DNA of 64,000 bases from Ideonella sp. (GCA_016721465.1 JADKIA010000004.1:806001-870000); one strand, 5' to 3'. Shown: positions 8,489 through 18,032, counted from the stretch's first letter. Numbers and translations: made by a program. The notes: generated by a model not told the origin, from the sequence alone.

Positions 8489-10183
8489 TCAGGCTTTGGC
8501 CTTGACGTAGCGGCCCGGTGCGGCCTCGGTGGGCTTGTACTCGCGGCTGCCCAGGACCTTGGGCGCTGGCACCAACTTGCCTCCCAGCGGCGTGAGCCAG
8601 GCGGTCCAGTCGGTCCACCAGCTGCCGGGCTTTTCGGTCGCGCCGGCAAACCAGTCGCTGGCCTTGGCCGGCAGTTTGTCGTTGACCCAATAGTTGCGCT
8701 TGCCCTTGGACGGCGGATTGATCACGCCGGCAATGTGCCCCGACGCACCGAGCACGAAGCGCTTCTTGCCCTTGAACAGTGCGGTGGACAGGTAAGCCGC
8801 ATTCCACGGCACGATGTGGTCTTCACGCGAGGCGTAGATGAACACCGGCGCCTTGATCGCACCGAAGTCGACCGGCTCGCCACACACGTTGAGCTTGTTG
8901 GCCTGCTTCAAGTCGTTTTGCAGGTAGGTGTGGCGCAGGTACCAGCAGTACATGGGCCCCGGCAGGTTGGTGGAATCGCCATTCCAGTACAACAGGTCGA
9001 AGGGCGGCGGATCTTCGCCCTTCAGGTAGTTGCCCACCACGTAGTTCCACACCAGATCGTTCGGGCGCAGGAAGCTGAAGGTGGTGGCCAACTCCTGCCC
9101 CTTGAGCAGGCCGGGGCCGTTGGGCGCATCGGCGCCGAGCGTCATCTCGCGCAACTGCACCGAGGGCTCGTCGACGAAGACGTCGAGGATGCCGGTGTCG
9201 CTGAAGTCGAGCAGCGTGGTCAGCAAGGTGACCGAATGCGCGGGCTGTTCACCACGGGCGGCCAACACCGCCAGTGCCGTGGCGAGGATGGTGCCGCCCA
9301 CGCAGAAGCCGAGGGTGTTGATGCTGTCCTGGCCGGTGATGTCCTGTACCACGCGGATGGCTTCGAGTGCACCCTGGGCGATGTAGTCGTCCCAGGTCTT
9401 GGCCACCATCGACTCATCGGGATTGCGCCAGCTGACCACGAATGTGCGGTGGCCCTGCTCGACGGTGTAACGGATCACCGAGTTCTCGGGCTGCAGATCG
9501 AGGATGTAGTACTTGTTGATGCAGGGCGGCACGAACAGCATCGGCCGCTCGTGCACCTTGGCGCTGAGGGGCTTGTACTCGATCAGCTGAAACAGCTCGT
9601 TCTCGAACACCACCGAGCCCGCGGTGGTGGCCACGTTGCGGCCCACCTCGAAGACACTCTCGTCGGTCTGCGACATGTGACCCTTGCCGATGTCCTGCAG
9701 CAGCAGCTGCATGCCATGGGCAATGCTCTGGCCCTTGGTTTCGATCGCCTTGTTCAGCGCGTCTGGATTCAGCGCCAGGAAGTTGGCCGGGCTGGCCGCA
9801 TCCACCAGCTGTTGCACGGCAAAGCGGATGCGGGCCTTGGTCTTGGCATCGCCCTGCACCGCTTCGGCCAACTGCATCATCGTGCGTGCATTGAGCAGGT
9901 AGGTCTGTGCCGACATGGCGGCCATCGGGTTCTGCGCCCAGGCCTGCGAAGCGAAGCGTTTGTCCGCCAAGGGCTTGCCAGCTTCGGCCTGGCCGGACGA
10001 CGTCTTGGCGGCATTGGCCAGCGCATCGTTCCACAGCGCCGTGGCCTGATTCACGTAGTCGGCCTGCAGTTTGGTCAAGGCATCCATCGGCACGTTGAGG
10101 CCCGACAGCGTCTTCAATTGGTCGGTCATGGCGTTGGCCTGCGCGGCCATCGCTTCGAGCGGGTTGGCGGTGGTCTTGGTCAT
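8489..10183 (-). CDS. phaC: Class I poly(R)-hydroxyalkanoic acid synthase
   Basis: Polymerises 3-hydroxybutyryl-CoA at the surface of PHB granules. The 564-residue length fits class I synthases. The catalytic triad is visible: Cys294 in the lipase-like box GFCVGGT, Asp455 in SREDHIVPW, and His483 in GASGHIAGVINPP. The N-terminal 90 residues are variable and Ala-rich, as is usual. It is the first gene of the operon; the ATG at 10183 is preceded on the minus strand by a GGAG ribosome site. Upstream DNA holds a promoter-sized gap shared with a divergent small gene. Confidence 0.97.
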   Translation of the reverse strand: MTKTTANPLEAMAAQANAMTDQLKTLSGLNVPMDALTKLQADYVNQATALWNDALANAAKTSSGQAEAGKPLADKRFASQAWAQNPMAAMSAQTYLLNARTMMQLAEAVQGDAKTKARIRFAVQQLVDAASPANFLALNPDALNKAIETKGQSIAHGMQLLLQDIGKGHMSQTDESVFEVGRNVATTAGSVVFENELFQLIEYKPLSAKVHERPMLFVPPCINKYYILDLQPENSVIRYTVEQGHRTFVVSWRNPDESMVAKTWDDYIAQGALEAIRVVQDITGQDSINTLGFCVGGTILATALAVLAARGEQPAHSVTLLTTLLDFSDTGILDVFVDEPSVQLREMTLGADAPNGPGLLKGQELATTFSFLRPNDLVWNYVVGNYLKGEDPPPFDLLYWNGDSTNLPGPMYCWYLRHTYLQNDLKQANKLNVCGEPVDFGAIKAPVFIYASREDHIVPWNAAYLSTALFKGKKRFVLGASGHIAGVINPPSKGKRNYWVNDKLPAKASDWFAGATEKPGSWWTDWTAWLTPLGGKLVPAPKVLGSREYKPTEAAPGRYVKAKA

Positions 10184-10303
10184 TGGCGTCTCCTGGTGGC
10201 GACAACACCCCGCGGGTTGGCCGCATGTATCTGTTCGCCTGTGTGCAATGGCGCACTTTGTACGTGGACTAGCTTACCATGGGATGACTTCACTTTTCGA
10301 TAA

Positions 10304-10320
10304 GTGATATTGCGTATCAC
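10304..10320. promoter_or_regulatory. Inverted repeat in the phaC upstream region
   Basis: Perfect 6-base arms GTGATA and TATCAC separated by five bases lie between phaC and the divergent small membrane gene. A second weaker pair, CACTT/AAGTG, lies just before it at about 10291-10306. Such symmetry is compatible with an operator, but no regulator is identified. Confidence 0.3.
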
Positions 10321-10328
10321 GATTTGAA

Positions 10329-10625
10329 ATGCACATCGTTGCCTTGGCCTGGATGTTCGTGGTGGTCCTGATGGCCTTGGCGGAAGCCACGTCCAGCCAG
10401 GGCACCGTGCTTGGCGCCATCTTCACGCTCGTGTTGTATGGGCTGCTGCCCTTGTCGATCGTGCTCTACCTGATGGGCACGCCAATGCGCCGTCGGGCAC
10501 GGCAAGCGAAGGAAGCGTCTCGGCCGGCGACCGATGAGCGCGCGCTGCCCGCGTCAGGCGCGCAACGCCACGGCGGCGGCCATCCGGCCAGTACGGGCGT
10601 CGCGCCGGAACGAAAAGAACCTTGA
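10329..10625 (+). CDS. Small two-TM membrane protein, unknown function
   Basis: A 98-residue protein beginning MHIVALAWMFVVVLMALAE. Two hydrophobic segments lie at about residues 3-19 and 28-49, followed by a basic, disordered-looking tail rich in Arg, Ala and Pro. Its last 72 bases overlap the 3' end of pgeF on the opposite strand. It is the divergent neighbour of phaC. I do not recognise a named family. The hydrophobic N-terminus supports a real gene; the tail could be read differently. Confidence 0.55.
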   Translation: MHIVALAWMFVVVLMALAEATSSQGTVLGAIFTLVLYGLLPLSIVLYLMGTPMRRRARQAKEASRPATDERALPASGAQRHGGGHPASTGVAPERKEP

Positions 10626-11378
10626 AGGCGAGGCCACCGTGCACCATCGACCGCCACTCACACGGGTCAGGCCCGCCCGCCGCAATCGCTCACGGGCCAA
10701 TGCCGGCAGGTCGGCCCGCCAACGCGCCTCACCCGTCGGCCTGGGCTGGTAGGCAAAGTGGGGCTGATCGGCAGTCCGTGGCTCGACGCCAAAGGCCTGC
10801 AACACATCGGCACCGACTTCGAATTCACGTGGGCCGATGCAGGCCCCCAGCCAGGCCTGCACCTGGGCCGGCTCGCAAGCCGCCACCGCACACAAGGTCG
10901 TCAGGCAGTTCTCGACCACGCCGCCCGCCAAGCCGCGCCAGCCCGCGTGCGCTGCGCCGACTGCCCGCCCGTTGTCGGCGCACAGCAGCACCGGCAGGCA
11001 GTCGGCGACCAGCACCGTGCAGGCCAACCCTGGCACAGCGGTCACGGCCGCATCGGCGCGACGCAGGGGCCGACCTGGCTGCAAGTCACCGTGCTCCAGC
11101 AGCGCCACATCGGCGCCGTGCACCTGATCCAGCCACACCGGGACGGCGCCGAGGGCGGCCGCGAAGCGTTGCTGGTTTTCGAGCACGTGCGCGACTTCGT
11201 CCAAGGCCTCGCCGGGAAGGCAAGGCGGGCGCAGATTGAGGCTGTCGAAGGGCGGGCGGCTGACACCGCCTTGGCGCGTGCTCATGCCCGCCAGCACGCG
11301 CGCGGTCGCAGCCCAGTCGGGCCTCAGCAGTTCCAGCGCCGGACGCTCCGCCGGTGGTCCAGGCACCTCAGGCCGCAT
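10554..11378 (-). CDS. pgeF: Peptidoglycan editing factor PgeF / multicopper polyphenol oxidase family (YfiH)
   Basis: A 274-residue protein of the YfiH/LACC1 family, cytoplasmic, proposed to remove wrongly inserted amino acids from peptidoglycan precursors. The diagnostic metal-site motifs are present: LDQVHGADV (His), ADCLPVLLC (Cys) and GAAHAGWRGL (His), with the expected C-terminal FFSFRRD and GRMAA. The start at 11378 overlaps the end of the upstream isomerase gene by 11 bases, which suggests translational coupling. Confidence 0.92.
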   Translation of the reverse strand: MRPEVPGPPAERPALELLRPDWAATARVLAGMSTRQGGVSRPPFDSLNLRPPCLPGEALDEVAHVLENQQRFAAALGAVPVWLDQVHGADVALLEHGDLQPGRPLRRADAAVTAVPGLACTVLVADCLPVLLCADNGRAVGAAHAGWRGLAGGVVENCLTTLCAVAACEPAQVQAWLGACIGPREFEVGADVLQAFGVEPRTADQPHFAYQPRPTGEARWRADLPALARERLRRAGLTRVSGGRWCTVASPSRFFSFRRDARTGRMAAAVALRA

Positions 11379-12000
11379 CCGGGCAGGCCGAGGGTTGAGT
11401 CTTGCTGAAGGCGTCCAGTTGCATGCAGGCCTCGAAGACCCGCATCACGTTGGGCACGTGGTCGACCCGGCAATTGAAGCGCTGCGCATTGAAGATTTGC
11501 GGCACCAAGGTGCAGTCGGCCAGTGTCGGCGCGTCGCCGTGGCAGTAACGCGATGGAGACGCGGCCAATTGCCGCTCCACCGCCTCCAGCCCGCTTTCCA
11601 CCCAATGGCGATACCAGCGATCCTTGTCGTCCTCGCTGAGCTTGAGGTCGTGCACCAGGTAGCGCAACACCCGCAGGTTGTTGAGCGGGTGGATCTCGCA
11701 AGCGATGTCCATCGCGATGGCACGCACGCGTGCCCGGCCCAGCGGATCGGCCGGCAGCAGTGGCGGCTGCGGATGCGTCTCGTCCAGGTATTCCATGATG
11801 GCCAGCGACTGGGTCACGCGAGCGCCCGCGTCGTCCAGCAGCGGCACCAGGCGTGCGGCGGACACCGACGCATAGGACTCGTCCAGGTGCTCGCGCTTGA
11901 CCAGGTGCACCGGCACGTAGTCATAGCTCAGGCCTTTCAGCGCCAATGCAATGCGCACGCGGTAGGACGCCGATGATCGGAAATAGTTGTAGAGCTTCAC
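11368..12000 (-). CDS. maiA: Maleylacetoacetate/maleylpyruvate isomerase (zeta-class GST)
   Basis: Glutathione S-transferase fold protein, 210 residues. The zeta-class N-terminal motif SSASYRVRIALALKG holds the catalytic Ser, and QSLAIMEYLDE is the glutathione-binding region. It isomerises maleylacetoacetate (tyrosine route) or maleylpyruvate (gentisate route). Its direct upstream neighbour is an FAH-family hydrolase, as in both pathways. No ring-cleaving dioxygenase is in the window, so the substrate is not fixed by context. Confidence 0.88.
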   Translation of the reverse strand: MKLYNYFRSSASYRVRIALALKGLSYDYVPVHLVKREHLDESYASVSAARLVPLLDDAGARVTQSLAIMEYLDETHPQPPLLPADPLGRARVRAIAMDIACEIHPLNNLRVLRYLVHDLKLSEDDKDRWYRHWVESGLEAVERQLAASPSRYCHGDAPTLADCTLVPQIFNAQRFNCRVDHVPNVMRVFEACMQLDAFSKTQPSACPDAA

Positions 12001-12013
12001 TTCGGCCTCCCCG

Positions 12014-12706
12014 TCACTTCACCACCACGCGCAACTGCCCGAGGCCCTCGATGGCGCCCTCCATCAGGTCGCCCGGGACCACGGCACCCACGCCCGCCGG
12101 TGTGCCGGTGAATATCAGATCGCCGGCCTTCAGCTCCCAGGCGGCGGACAAGATGGAGATCGTCTCGGCCACGTTCCAGATCAATTCGGACAGGTCGCCC
12201 TTTTGCTTGATCGCGCCATTCACGGACAGGGTGATGGCGCCCTTGTTCAGTTCGCCGGTGCGGGCGATCGAGTGCAGGGGGCCGATGGGTGCCGATTGGT
12301 CGAAGGCCTTGCCGATGCACCAGGGGCGCCCCTGTTTCTTCATCTCGTTCTGCAGGTCGCGGCGGGTCATGTCCAGCCCAATGGCATAGCCCCAGATGTG
12401 CTTGGCGGCATCGGCCACGGCGATGTCCCGCCCGCCCGCGCCGATGGCCACGACCAGTTCGACCTCGTGGTGCAGGTTCTTGGTCTGCGGTGGATAGGCC
12501 ATGCCTGCGGTGCTGCCGTCGGCCACGTTCACGACCGCGTCGGCCGGCTTCATGAAGAAGAACGGCTGCTCGCGGCCGGTGAAACCCATCTCCTGGGCAT
12601 GCTCGGCGTAGTTCCGGCCCACGCAGTAGATGCGCCGCACCGGGAATTCGCCGCCGCCATGCACGGCCACTGTGGCGGGTGCAGCCGCCGGAATAACGAG
12701 GGACAT
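12014..12706 (-). CDS. Fumarylacetoacetate hydrolase family protein (fumarylpyruvate hydrolase-like)
   Basis: A 230-residue FAH-fold enzyme. The conserved core is visible: GRNYAEHAQEMG, FFFMKPADAVV, HHEVELVVAIG (metal-binding Glu pair), GYAIGLDMTRRD, KAFDQSAPIGP and FTGTPAGVGAVVPGD. The short single-domain form resembles fumarylpyruvate hydrolases such as NagK better than the long fumarylacetoacetase. It lies 13 bases upstream of maiA, so the two are probably co-translated. Confidence 0.88.
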   Translation of the reverse strand: MSLVIPAAAPATVAVHGGGEFPVRRIYCVGRNYAEHAQEMGFTGREQPFFFMKPADAVVNVADGSTAGMAYPPQTKNLHHEVELVVAIGAGGRDIAVADAAKHIWGYAIGLDMTRRDLQNEMKKQGRPWCIGKAFDQSAPIGPLHSIARTGELNKGAITLSVNGAIKQKGDLSELIWNVAETISILSAAWELKAGDLIFTGTPAGVGAVVPGDLMEGAIEGLGQLRVVVK

Positions 12707-12810
12707 TGCCGAGTCTCCAAGAACAAGGGTTGGACAGAGTTTTCGATGATGCCATGGCAGTCGCCGCTGGCAAGGTGCGCTTGGTCACGCCCGCTACACT
12801 CGACCACACC

Positions 12811-13356
12811 ATGCTGGAGCCCCGCCGAATCAAGCATTGCCGCCGTTGCGGCGCCGTCGTCGACTACCGGGTGCCCGCAGATGACAACCGCGAGCGTGCC
12901 GTGTGCACCGGATGCGCGGAGATCCACTACGAGAACCCGCTGAACGTGGTGGGCACCGTGCCCGTGTGGGGCGATCAGGTGCTGCTGTGCCGTCGCAACA
13001 TCGAGCCGCGGTTCGGCTTCTGGACCCTGCCCGCCGGTTTCATGGAACTGGGCGAGACCGTGGCCCATGGGGCCCTGCGCGAGACCGAGGAGGAAGCCGG
13101 CGCGCGCATCGAGCTGCAGGGCCTGTTCACGATGCTCAACGTGGTGCGCGTGGGGCAGGTGCATCTTTTCTACCGCGCCCGCATGCTGGACACCAGCCTG
13201 AACCCCGGCCCGGAGACCATCGAGGCCCGGTTGTTCCACGAGCACGAGATTCCCTGGGATCAGATCGCCTTCCGCACCGTGAAGGTGACCCTCAAGCACT
13301 TCTTCGAGTGCCACCGATCAGGAGAATTCGCCTTTCACTGCGGCGACATCGACTGA
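12811..13356 (+). CDS. NUDIX hydrolase with N-terminal zinc ribbon
   Basis: A 181-residue protein. A four-cysteine zinc ribbon at the N-terminus (CRRCG ... CTGC) is followed by a complete Nudix box, G-x5-E-x7-RETEEEAG, in GFMELGETVAHGALRETEEEAG. Nudix enzymes cleave nucleoside-diphosphate-linked substrates; the zinc-ribbon form is common in proteobacteria and its substrate is not predictable here. The ATG at 12811 is chosen because the ribbon begins eight residues later; an upstream ATG at 12754 is possible. It diverges from the FAH gene, and its 3' end overlaps the opposite gene by 22 bases. Confidence 0.88.
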   Translation: MLEPRRIKHCRRCGAVVDYRVPADDNRERAVCTGCAEIHYENPLNVVGTVPVWGDQVLLCRRNIEPRFGFWTLPAGFMELGETVAHGALRETEEEAGARIELQGLFTMLNVVRVGQVHLFYRARMLDTSLNPGPETIEARLFHEHEIPWDQIAFRTVKVTLKHFFECHRSGEFAFHCGDID

Positions 13357-15319
13357 TCCTTCGGCCTTGGAGGCCGACGTGGCCGAACGGCGGGCCCGGT
13401 CGCGGCATCGAAGCCCAGCGCCCAGACCGAGGCCAGCTCGGCCGAACCCGACACCGCCTCGGCGGTCACCGTCAGCCCCGCCTCGTGCACCAGCCGGACG
13501 ATGCCTTGAAGGTGCTCGCGCACCTGGGCATGCTCGGGGCCGCGCAGCCCGGTCACCAAGGCGCCGTCCACCCGCACGTTGTCCAGGCCCAGGTGCTGCA
13601 ACTGCTCCACCTGGGTCAGGCGTTCGCCCGCATGTTCGAGCGACAGGCGCACGCCCAGCGGGCGCCAGCGCCGCGAGGCCTCGCGCACGATCACGGCGTG
13701 TTCGAACGCCATCACTTCAGGCAGGTCGATCCACAGACCCTGCGCGCCTTGCGGTTGCGATTCGAGCGCCTGCGTGACGCGCGCCATGAAATCGCTGGAC
13801 GCCATGGACTGGTGCGACAGGTTGGCGCAACGCGGGCGCCCGTCACGCAGGATGGCGTCCAGCGTCAGCTGGATGGCCAACAAGTCGAAGTCGGCATGGC
13901 AGCGGCCCCGCAATGCGGGGGCCAGCCATCGCCGCGCGCCTTCGTAGACGCCCCCCAGCACGCATTGCACGCGCAGCGGGCAGTCCAGATAGACCACCTG
14001 GCCCTCGGCATCACAGACCGGGTACTCGGCCAAGCGCGCGCGCCGGTGCGCCAATGCCTCCGTCAGCAATTGCTGCCAGAGCGTCTCGCCGTGCGCGATG
14101 TGGTTCTGTGGCGGCCGGCCCACCACCATCGTGAAGGGCGCGCCGGCCATGGCCTCGGCCAGGGTCTCATCGGCCAGCGCCATCGCCTGGTTCACCGAAA
14201 GGCCCACCATCAGGTCCACGGCGGCCACCACCAAGCCGGCCTGGGGTCCAGGCCGGCGATCAGTTCCCGCCCGGCATTCAGGGCCAGTCGCGCCTTGCGA
14301 CCAGCCGCACTGGTGCCCGGCAACAGCACCGCGAAATCGGCCCCATTGAGCCGGCCGACGAGGCCGCCGGTGCTCTGGTCAGCGGCCAACAAGGCCCTCA
14401 GGTGTCGAGCCAACCCCTGCAGCAAATGATTGCCCGCGTCGTGACCCACGCGTCGATTGATGCCCTCGAGGTCCCGAACGCGCAGCAGAAGCAAGGTGCC
14501 CACCGGCCAGGCGCCCTCCCCTTCCAGCGCCTGCTCCAGCCGCGCCAGGAAATGGGCGCGCTTGGGCAGGCCGGTGAGTGGGTCGGCCACGGCCGCCCGG
14601 CGCAATTGCTCCAGTTCGTCCGCGCGCTGCTTCAACTCGGACTGCAGGTGAGCCATTTCCTCGCTCAGCTCAGGCCGCCGCGCCTTGACGGGCGTCACGC
14701 GGCCCAGCGCTGCATTGGCTTCGGCCATGCGCAGCGCCAGGCGATCGGTGTCCTTGCGCAAGCGCTTGACCTTCCATACCGCCCAGGCACCGGGCAGCAT
14801 CAGCGCCACAACCCAGGCCAGGCTCGACTGCCAGAGCGCGCGCCAGACCAAGGTGCCCGTATCCGGATCGGCGGTCTCAACCCGCAGGCGGGCAGCGGGC
14901 GCGCCTGGCCCTTGCAGCTGGACCGGCACGTCGGCCAGCAGCGCATGGGGGCGCAGGGCCTGATCCAACGCTGCCAGCGGCCCGATCCGGCCCGGCGGCG
15001 TCTGTCGCTGGAAGACCAGATTGCCCTGGCCGTCGACCAATTCCAGACGCCTCAGGCGCTGCTCCTCGAACAGCGCATGGAGCACGGCGTCGCGCTTCTG
15101 CGCGACGCCACCGGCGGACTCGATCACACCGGCGGCGCGCCGGGCCAACAGCTCGCCTTGCTGGACGGCCTGCAGACGCAGCGTTTCGCGTGCGGTCCAA
15201 GCTTGTGCCCCGATCATCGCCAGCGCGGTCAACAGCATGAGCCAGGCCATGGTGCGCCCGAGGCCACGCTGCAACCGGTCGGCAGCATGTTGGGCCGTGT
15301 GCCGGGCCGCGCTCACCAT
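13335..15319 (-). pseudogene. LapD-like degenerate GGDEF-EAL membrane protein, split by a one-base frameshift
   Basis: Two overlapping minus-strand frames (15319-14210 and 14234-13335) together make one protein. Part one has TM helices at about residues 23-41 and 165-182 flanking a periplasmic region, a coiled linker, and a GGDEF domain whose signature reads NGADF. Part two is an EAL domain whose catalytic EAL reads EGA and whose DDFG loop reads EHAG. Both domains therefore look catalytically dead, as in the c-di-GMP receptor LapD. Adding one C to the C4 run at 14243-14246 (minus strand) restores a continuous frame. That run lies in a perfect 10-base inverted repeat. No lapG protease gene is visible nearby. 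Confidence 0.75.
14235..14257. repeat. Perfect inverted repeat at the GGDEF-EAL frameshift
   Basis: Arms GCCGGCCTGG and CCAGGCCGGC are separated by three bases, on the coding join between the GGDEF and EAL domains. The frame is lost exactly here. A strong GC hairpin next to a C/G run is a typical place for sequencing compression or polymerase slippage. Confidence 0.8.
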
Positions 15320-15550
15320 GGTGCGCGCCTGCCGCCGACCACGCGGCGCTCAATCCGGCCTGCGCAGCCTTGGCGCGCCGCGGCTCTGATCACCGAGGCC
15401 CTTGTCCTGTGCCACATCCCGATCCGGTCCTGTCTGGTCGATTGCGCCGACCGGCGTGGCCCACAACCACCCAATCCCGGCGACATGACCTGACATGTTG
15501 ACACGTCGGCACGGTCGTCGACCAGTCCCGAGGCAGGGGGGCGGAATGCC

Positions 15551-17380
15551 TCAGCGCCGCGGCGGCGGCAGGTCGGTGCAACTGCCATGGGCGACTTCGG
15601 CCGCCATGCCGATCGATTCGCCCAAGGTCGGGTGCGGATGGATGGTCTTGCCGATGTCCACCGCATCGGCGCCCATCTCGATGGCCAGCGCGATCTCGCC
15701 AATCATGTCCCCGGCGTGGGTGCCGACGATGCCGCCACCCAGGATGCGGCCATGGCCGTGCGCCTCGGGGCCATCGTCGAACAGCAGCTTGGTGAAGCCT
15801 TCGTCGCGCCCGTTGGCGATGGCGCGGCCCGAGGCCGTCCATGGGAACAGGCCCTTCTTCACCTTGATGCCGCGCGCCTTGGCGTCGTCCTCGGTCAGGC
15901 CCACCCAAGCCACTTCGGGGTCGGTGTAGGCCACGCTGGGGATCACCCGGGCATCGAATTGCGCCTTGCCGAGGCTGAGGTCGCCCAGCGCCGTACCCGC
16001 CGCCACCTCCGCCGCCACATGCGCTTCATGCACCGCCTTGTGCGCCAGCATGGGCTGGCCCACCACGTCGCCGATGGCAAAGATGTGGGGCATGTTGGTG
16101 CGCATCTGCACATCCACCGGGATGAACCCACGGTCGGTGACGGCCACGCCGGCCTTGTCCGCGCCGATCTTCTTGCCATTGGGGCTGCGGCCCACGGCCT
16201 GCAGCACCAGGTCGTACATGCTTCGGCTGGTCTTGCCGTCCGCGGCCATGAACTCGACCTCGATGCCCTCGGGCCTGGCCACGGCGCCCACGGTCTTGGT
16301 CTTCAACATGATGTTGTCGAAACGGTGCGCGTTCATCTTCTGCCACACCTTGACCAGGTCCCGGTCGGCACCTTGCATCAGGCCATCGAGCATTTCCACC
16401 ACATCCAAGCGCGCGCCGAGCGTGGAGTACACGGTGCCCATTTCCAGGCCGATGATGCCGCCACCCACGATGAGCATCTTCTTGGGCGCCTGGCGCAACT
16501 GCAACGCGCCGGTGCTGTCCACGATGCGCGGATCCTCATTCAATCCGTTGGACTGCAGGAAGGGCAGCCGCATGGCCTGCGAGCCGGCGGCGATGATGCA
16601 CTGCTTGAAGCGGATGGTCTGCGTCTTGCCGGTCTTGGCCTGCGCGTCGCCGGTGGTCTCTTCCACCGTCACATGGTGTGGATCGGCGAAGCTGCCATAG
16701 CCACGCACCACCGTGACCTTGCGCATCTTGGCCATGGCGGCCAAACCACCGGTGAGCTTGCTCACGACCTTGTTCTTGTGACCCAGCAGCTTGGGCAGGT
16801 CGACCTGCGGCTCGGCAAACGTGACGCCCAGGTCGGCGAAGTGCTTCACCTCGTCCATCACCGCGGCCACGTGCAGCAAGGCCTTGGACGGGATGCAACC
16901 CACGTTCAGGCACACCCCGCCCAACGAGGCATAACGCTCCACGATCACGGTCTTCAGGCCCAGGTCGGCCGATCGGAAAGCGGCCGAATAGCCGCCAGGG
17001 CCGGCACCCAGCACCAGCATGTCGCACTCGATGTCTGCACTGCCGCTGTAGCTGGCCGCGGCGGGGGCCGCCACGGCCGCGGCAGCGCCGGATGCAGCCG
17101 GCGCAGGTGCGACAGCCGCCGGTGCAGACGCGGGCACGGCACCGCTCACTTCCAACGTCAGCACCAGCGAACCCTGGTTCACCTTGTCACCCAGCTTGAG
17201 CTTGAGCTCCTTCACCACGCCGGCATGCGACGACGGAATCTCCATCGAAGCCTTGTCGCTCTCCACCGTGACCAGACTCTGCTCCGCCGCGATCGTGTCG
17301 CCAGGCTTGACCAGAATCTCGATCACGGCAACGTCCTTGAAGTCGCCGATGTCGGGCACCAGCACATCCATCAATGCCAT
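15551..17380 (-). CDS. lpdA: Dihydrolipoyl dehydrogenase (E3) with N-terminal lipoyl domain
   Basis: E3 of the pyruvate dehydrogenase complex, 609 residues. It reoxidises dihydrolipoyl groups with NAD. The N-terminal lipoyl domain carries its lysine in ESDKASMEIP, followed by an Ala/Pro linker. The FAD domain starts at about 120 (VLGAGPGGYSAAF), with the redox disulfide in CLNVGCIPSK and the NAD site GGGIIGLEMG. The lipoyl-fused E3 form is common in betaproteobacteria. It is the last gene of the pdh operon, 45 bases after the BPH peptidase gene. Confidence 0.95.
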   Translation of the reverse strand: MALMDVLVPDIGDFKDVAVIEILVKPGDTIAAEQSLVTVESDKASMEIPSSHAGVVKELKLKLGDKVNQGSLVLTLEVSGAVPASAPAAVAPAPAASGAAAAVAAPAAASYSGSADIECDMLVLGAGPGGYSAAFRSADLGLKTVIVERYASLGGVCLNVGCIPSKALLHVAAVMDEVKHFADLGVTFAEPQVDLPKLLGHKNKVVSKLTGGLAAMAKMRKVTVVRGYGSFADPHHVTVEETTGDAQAKTGKTQTIRFKQCIIAAGSQAMRLPFLQSNGLNEDPRIVDSTGALQLRQAPKKMLIVGGGIIGLEMGTVYSTLGARLDVVEMLDGLMQGADRDLVKVWQKMNAHRFDNIMLKTKTVGAVARPEGIEVEFMAADGKTSRSMYDLVLQAVGRSPNGKKIGADKAGVAVTDRGFIPVDVQMRTNMPHIFAIGDVVGQPMLAHKAVHEAHVAAEVAAGTALGDLSLGKAQFDARVIPSVAYTDPEVAWVGLTEDDAKARGIKVKKGLFPWTASGRAIANGRDEGFTKLLFDDGPEAHGHGRILGGGIVGTHAGDMIGEIALAIEMGADAVDIGKTIHPHPTLGESIGMAAEVAHGSCTDLPPPRR

Positions 17381-17425
17381 GGTTTGTCGTCCTCTTGATT
17401 GGGGTGGATCGCGCGGGCCTGGGGT

Positions 17426-17998
17426 TCAGGCGCGCAGTTTCAGGGTGTGGGTCTGCAGCGGGCCACCGGAGTTCTTGTCGAACTCGCAGCCCGCACGGGC
17501 GCCGGTCTCGGCCACTTCGCGCGCGGTCCTGGCCTTGTCCCAGACCGCGTGCATCGCGCCCAGTGCAAAGCTGCGGCCCGAGCCGATGGCCCAGAAACGC
17601 TCGAACTCGAACACCTCGCGGTACGAATACACGCCGAAGATGCCGCTGGCATTGGCGATCAGCACCGTGAACTGGCTGCTCTCGTAGGGGTCGGCGTCTT
17701 CTTCCTTGGTGTTGAGGTAATAGCTGTCCTTCAGCTTGGGGTGCAGCTTCAGGAAGGTGTCGAACACATCATCGCGGGAGTGCAGCTTCAGCTCGTCCGC
17801 GGGCAGCGTGCCGAGCGCACGCCGCAGCACTGGGAAGTGCGCGGTGGTGCCGGCCATGCCCACCCACGAGTCGCCGATGCGAAACACCTTCGCGTTGGCC
17901 TCGTAGCCGTGGCCGAGACGTGTATCGCCGAAAGTGACGAGCGAATCGGCCACGATGGCGACCTGGCCTGCCTTGCGGGCAACGGCGATGGTGGTCAT
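17426..17998 (-). CDS. BPH: betaproteobacterial proteasome-like Ntn-hydrolase (HslV-related)
   Basis: A 190-residue Ntn-hydrolase fold peptidase. It starts MTTIAVARKAGQVAIVADS, closely matching the HslV N-terminus MTTI.., so the first Thr after Met removal is the likely nucleophile. Other HslV-like features are the VGMAGTTA segment and AIGSGRSFALGAMHA. BPH (beta-proteobacteria proteasome homologue) is a described family forming double rings without a known dedicated ATPase. It sits between aceF (34-base gap) and lpdA, inside the pyruvate dehydrogenase operon. The identification rests on sequence recognition; a plain HslV is less likely because no hslU adjoins it. Confidence 0.75.
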   Translation of the reverse strand: MTTIAVARKAGQVAIVADSLVTFGDTRLGHGYEANAKVFRIGDSWVGMAGTTAHFPVLRRALGTLPADELKLHSRDDVFDTFLKLHPKLKDSYYLNTKEEDADPYESSQFTVLIANASGIFGVYSYREVFEFERFWAIGSGRSFALGAMHAVWDKARTAREVAETGARAGCEFDKNSGGPLQTHTLKLRA

Positions 17999-18032
17999 CG
18001 AGCGGATCCGTACAGGCGTGGGGCGAGCTGCT

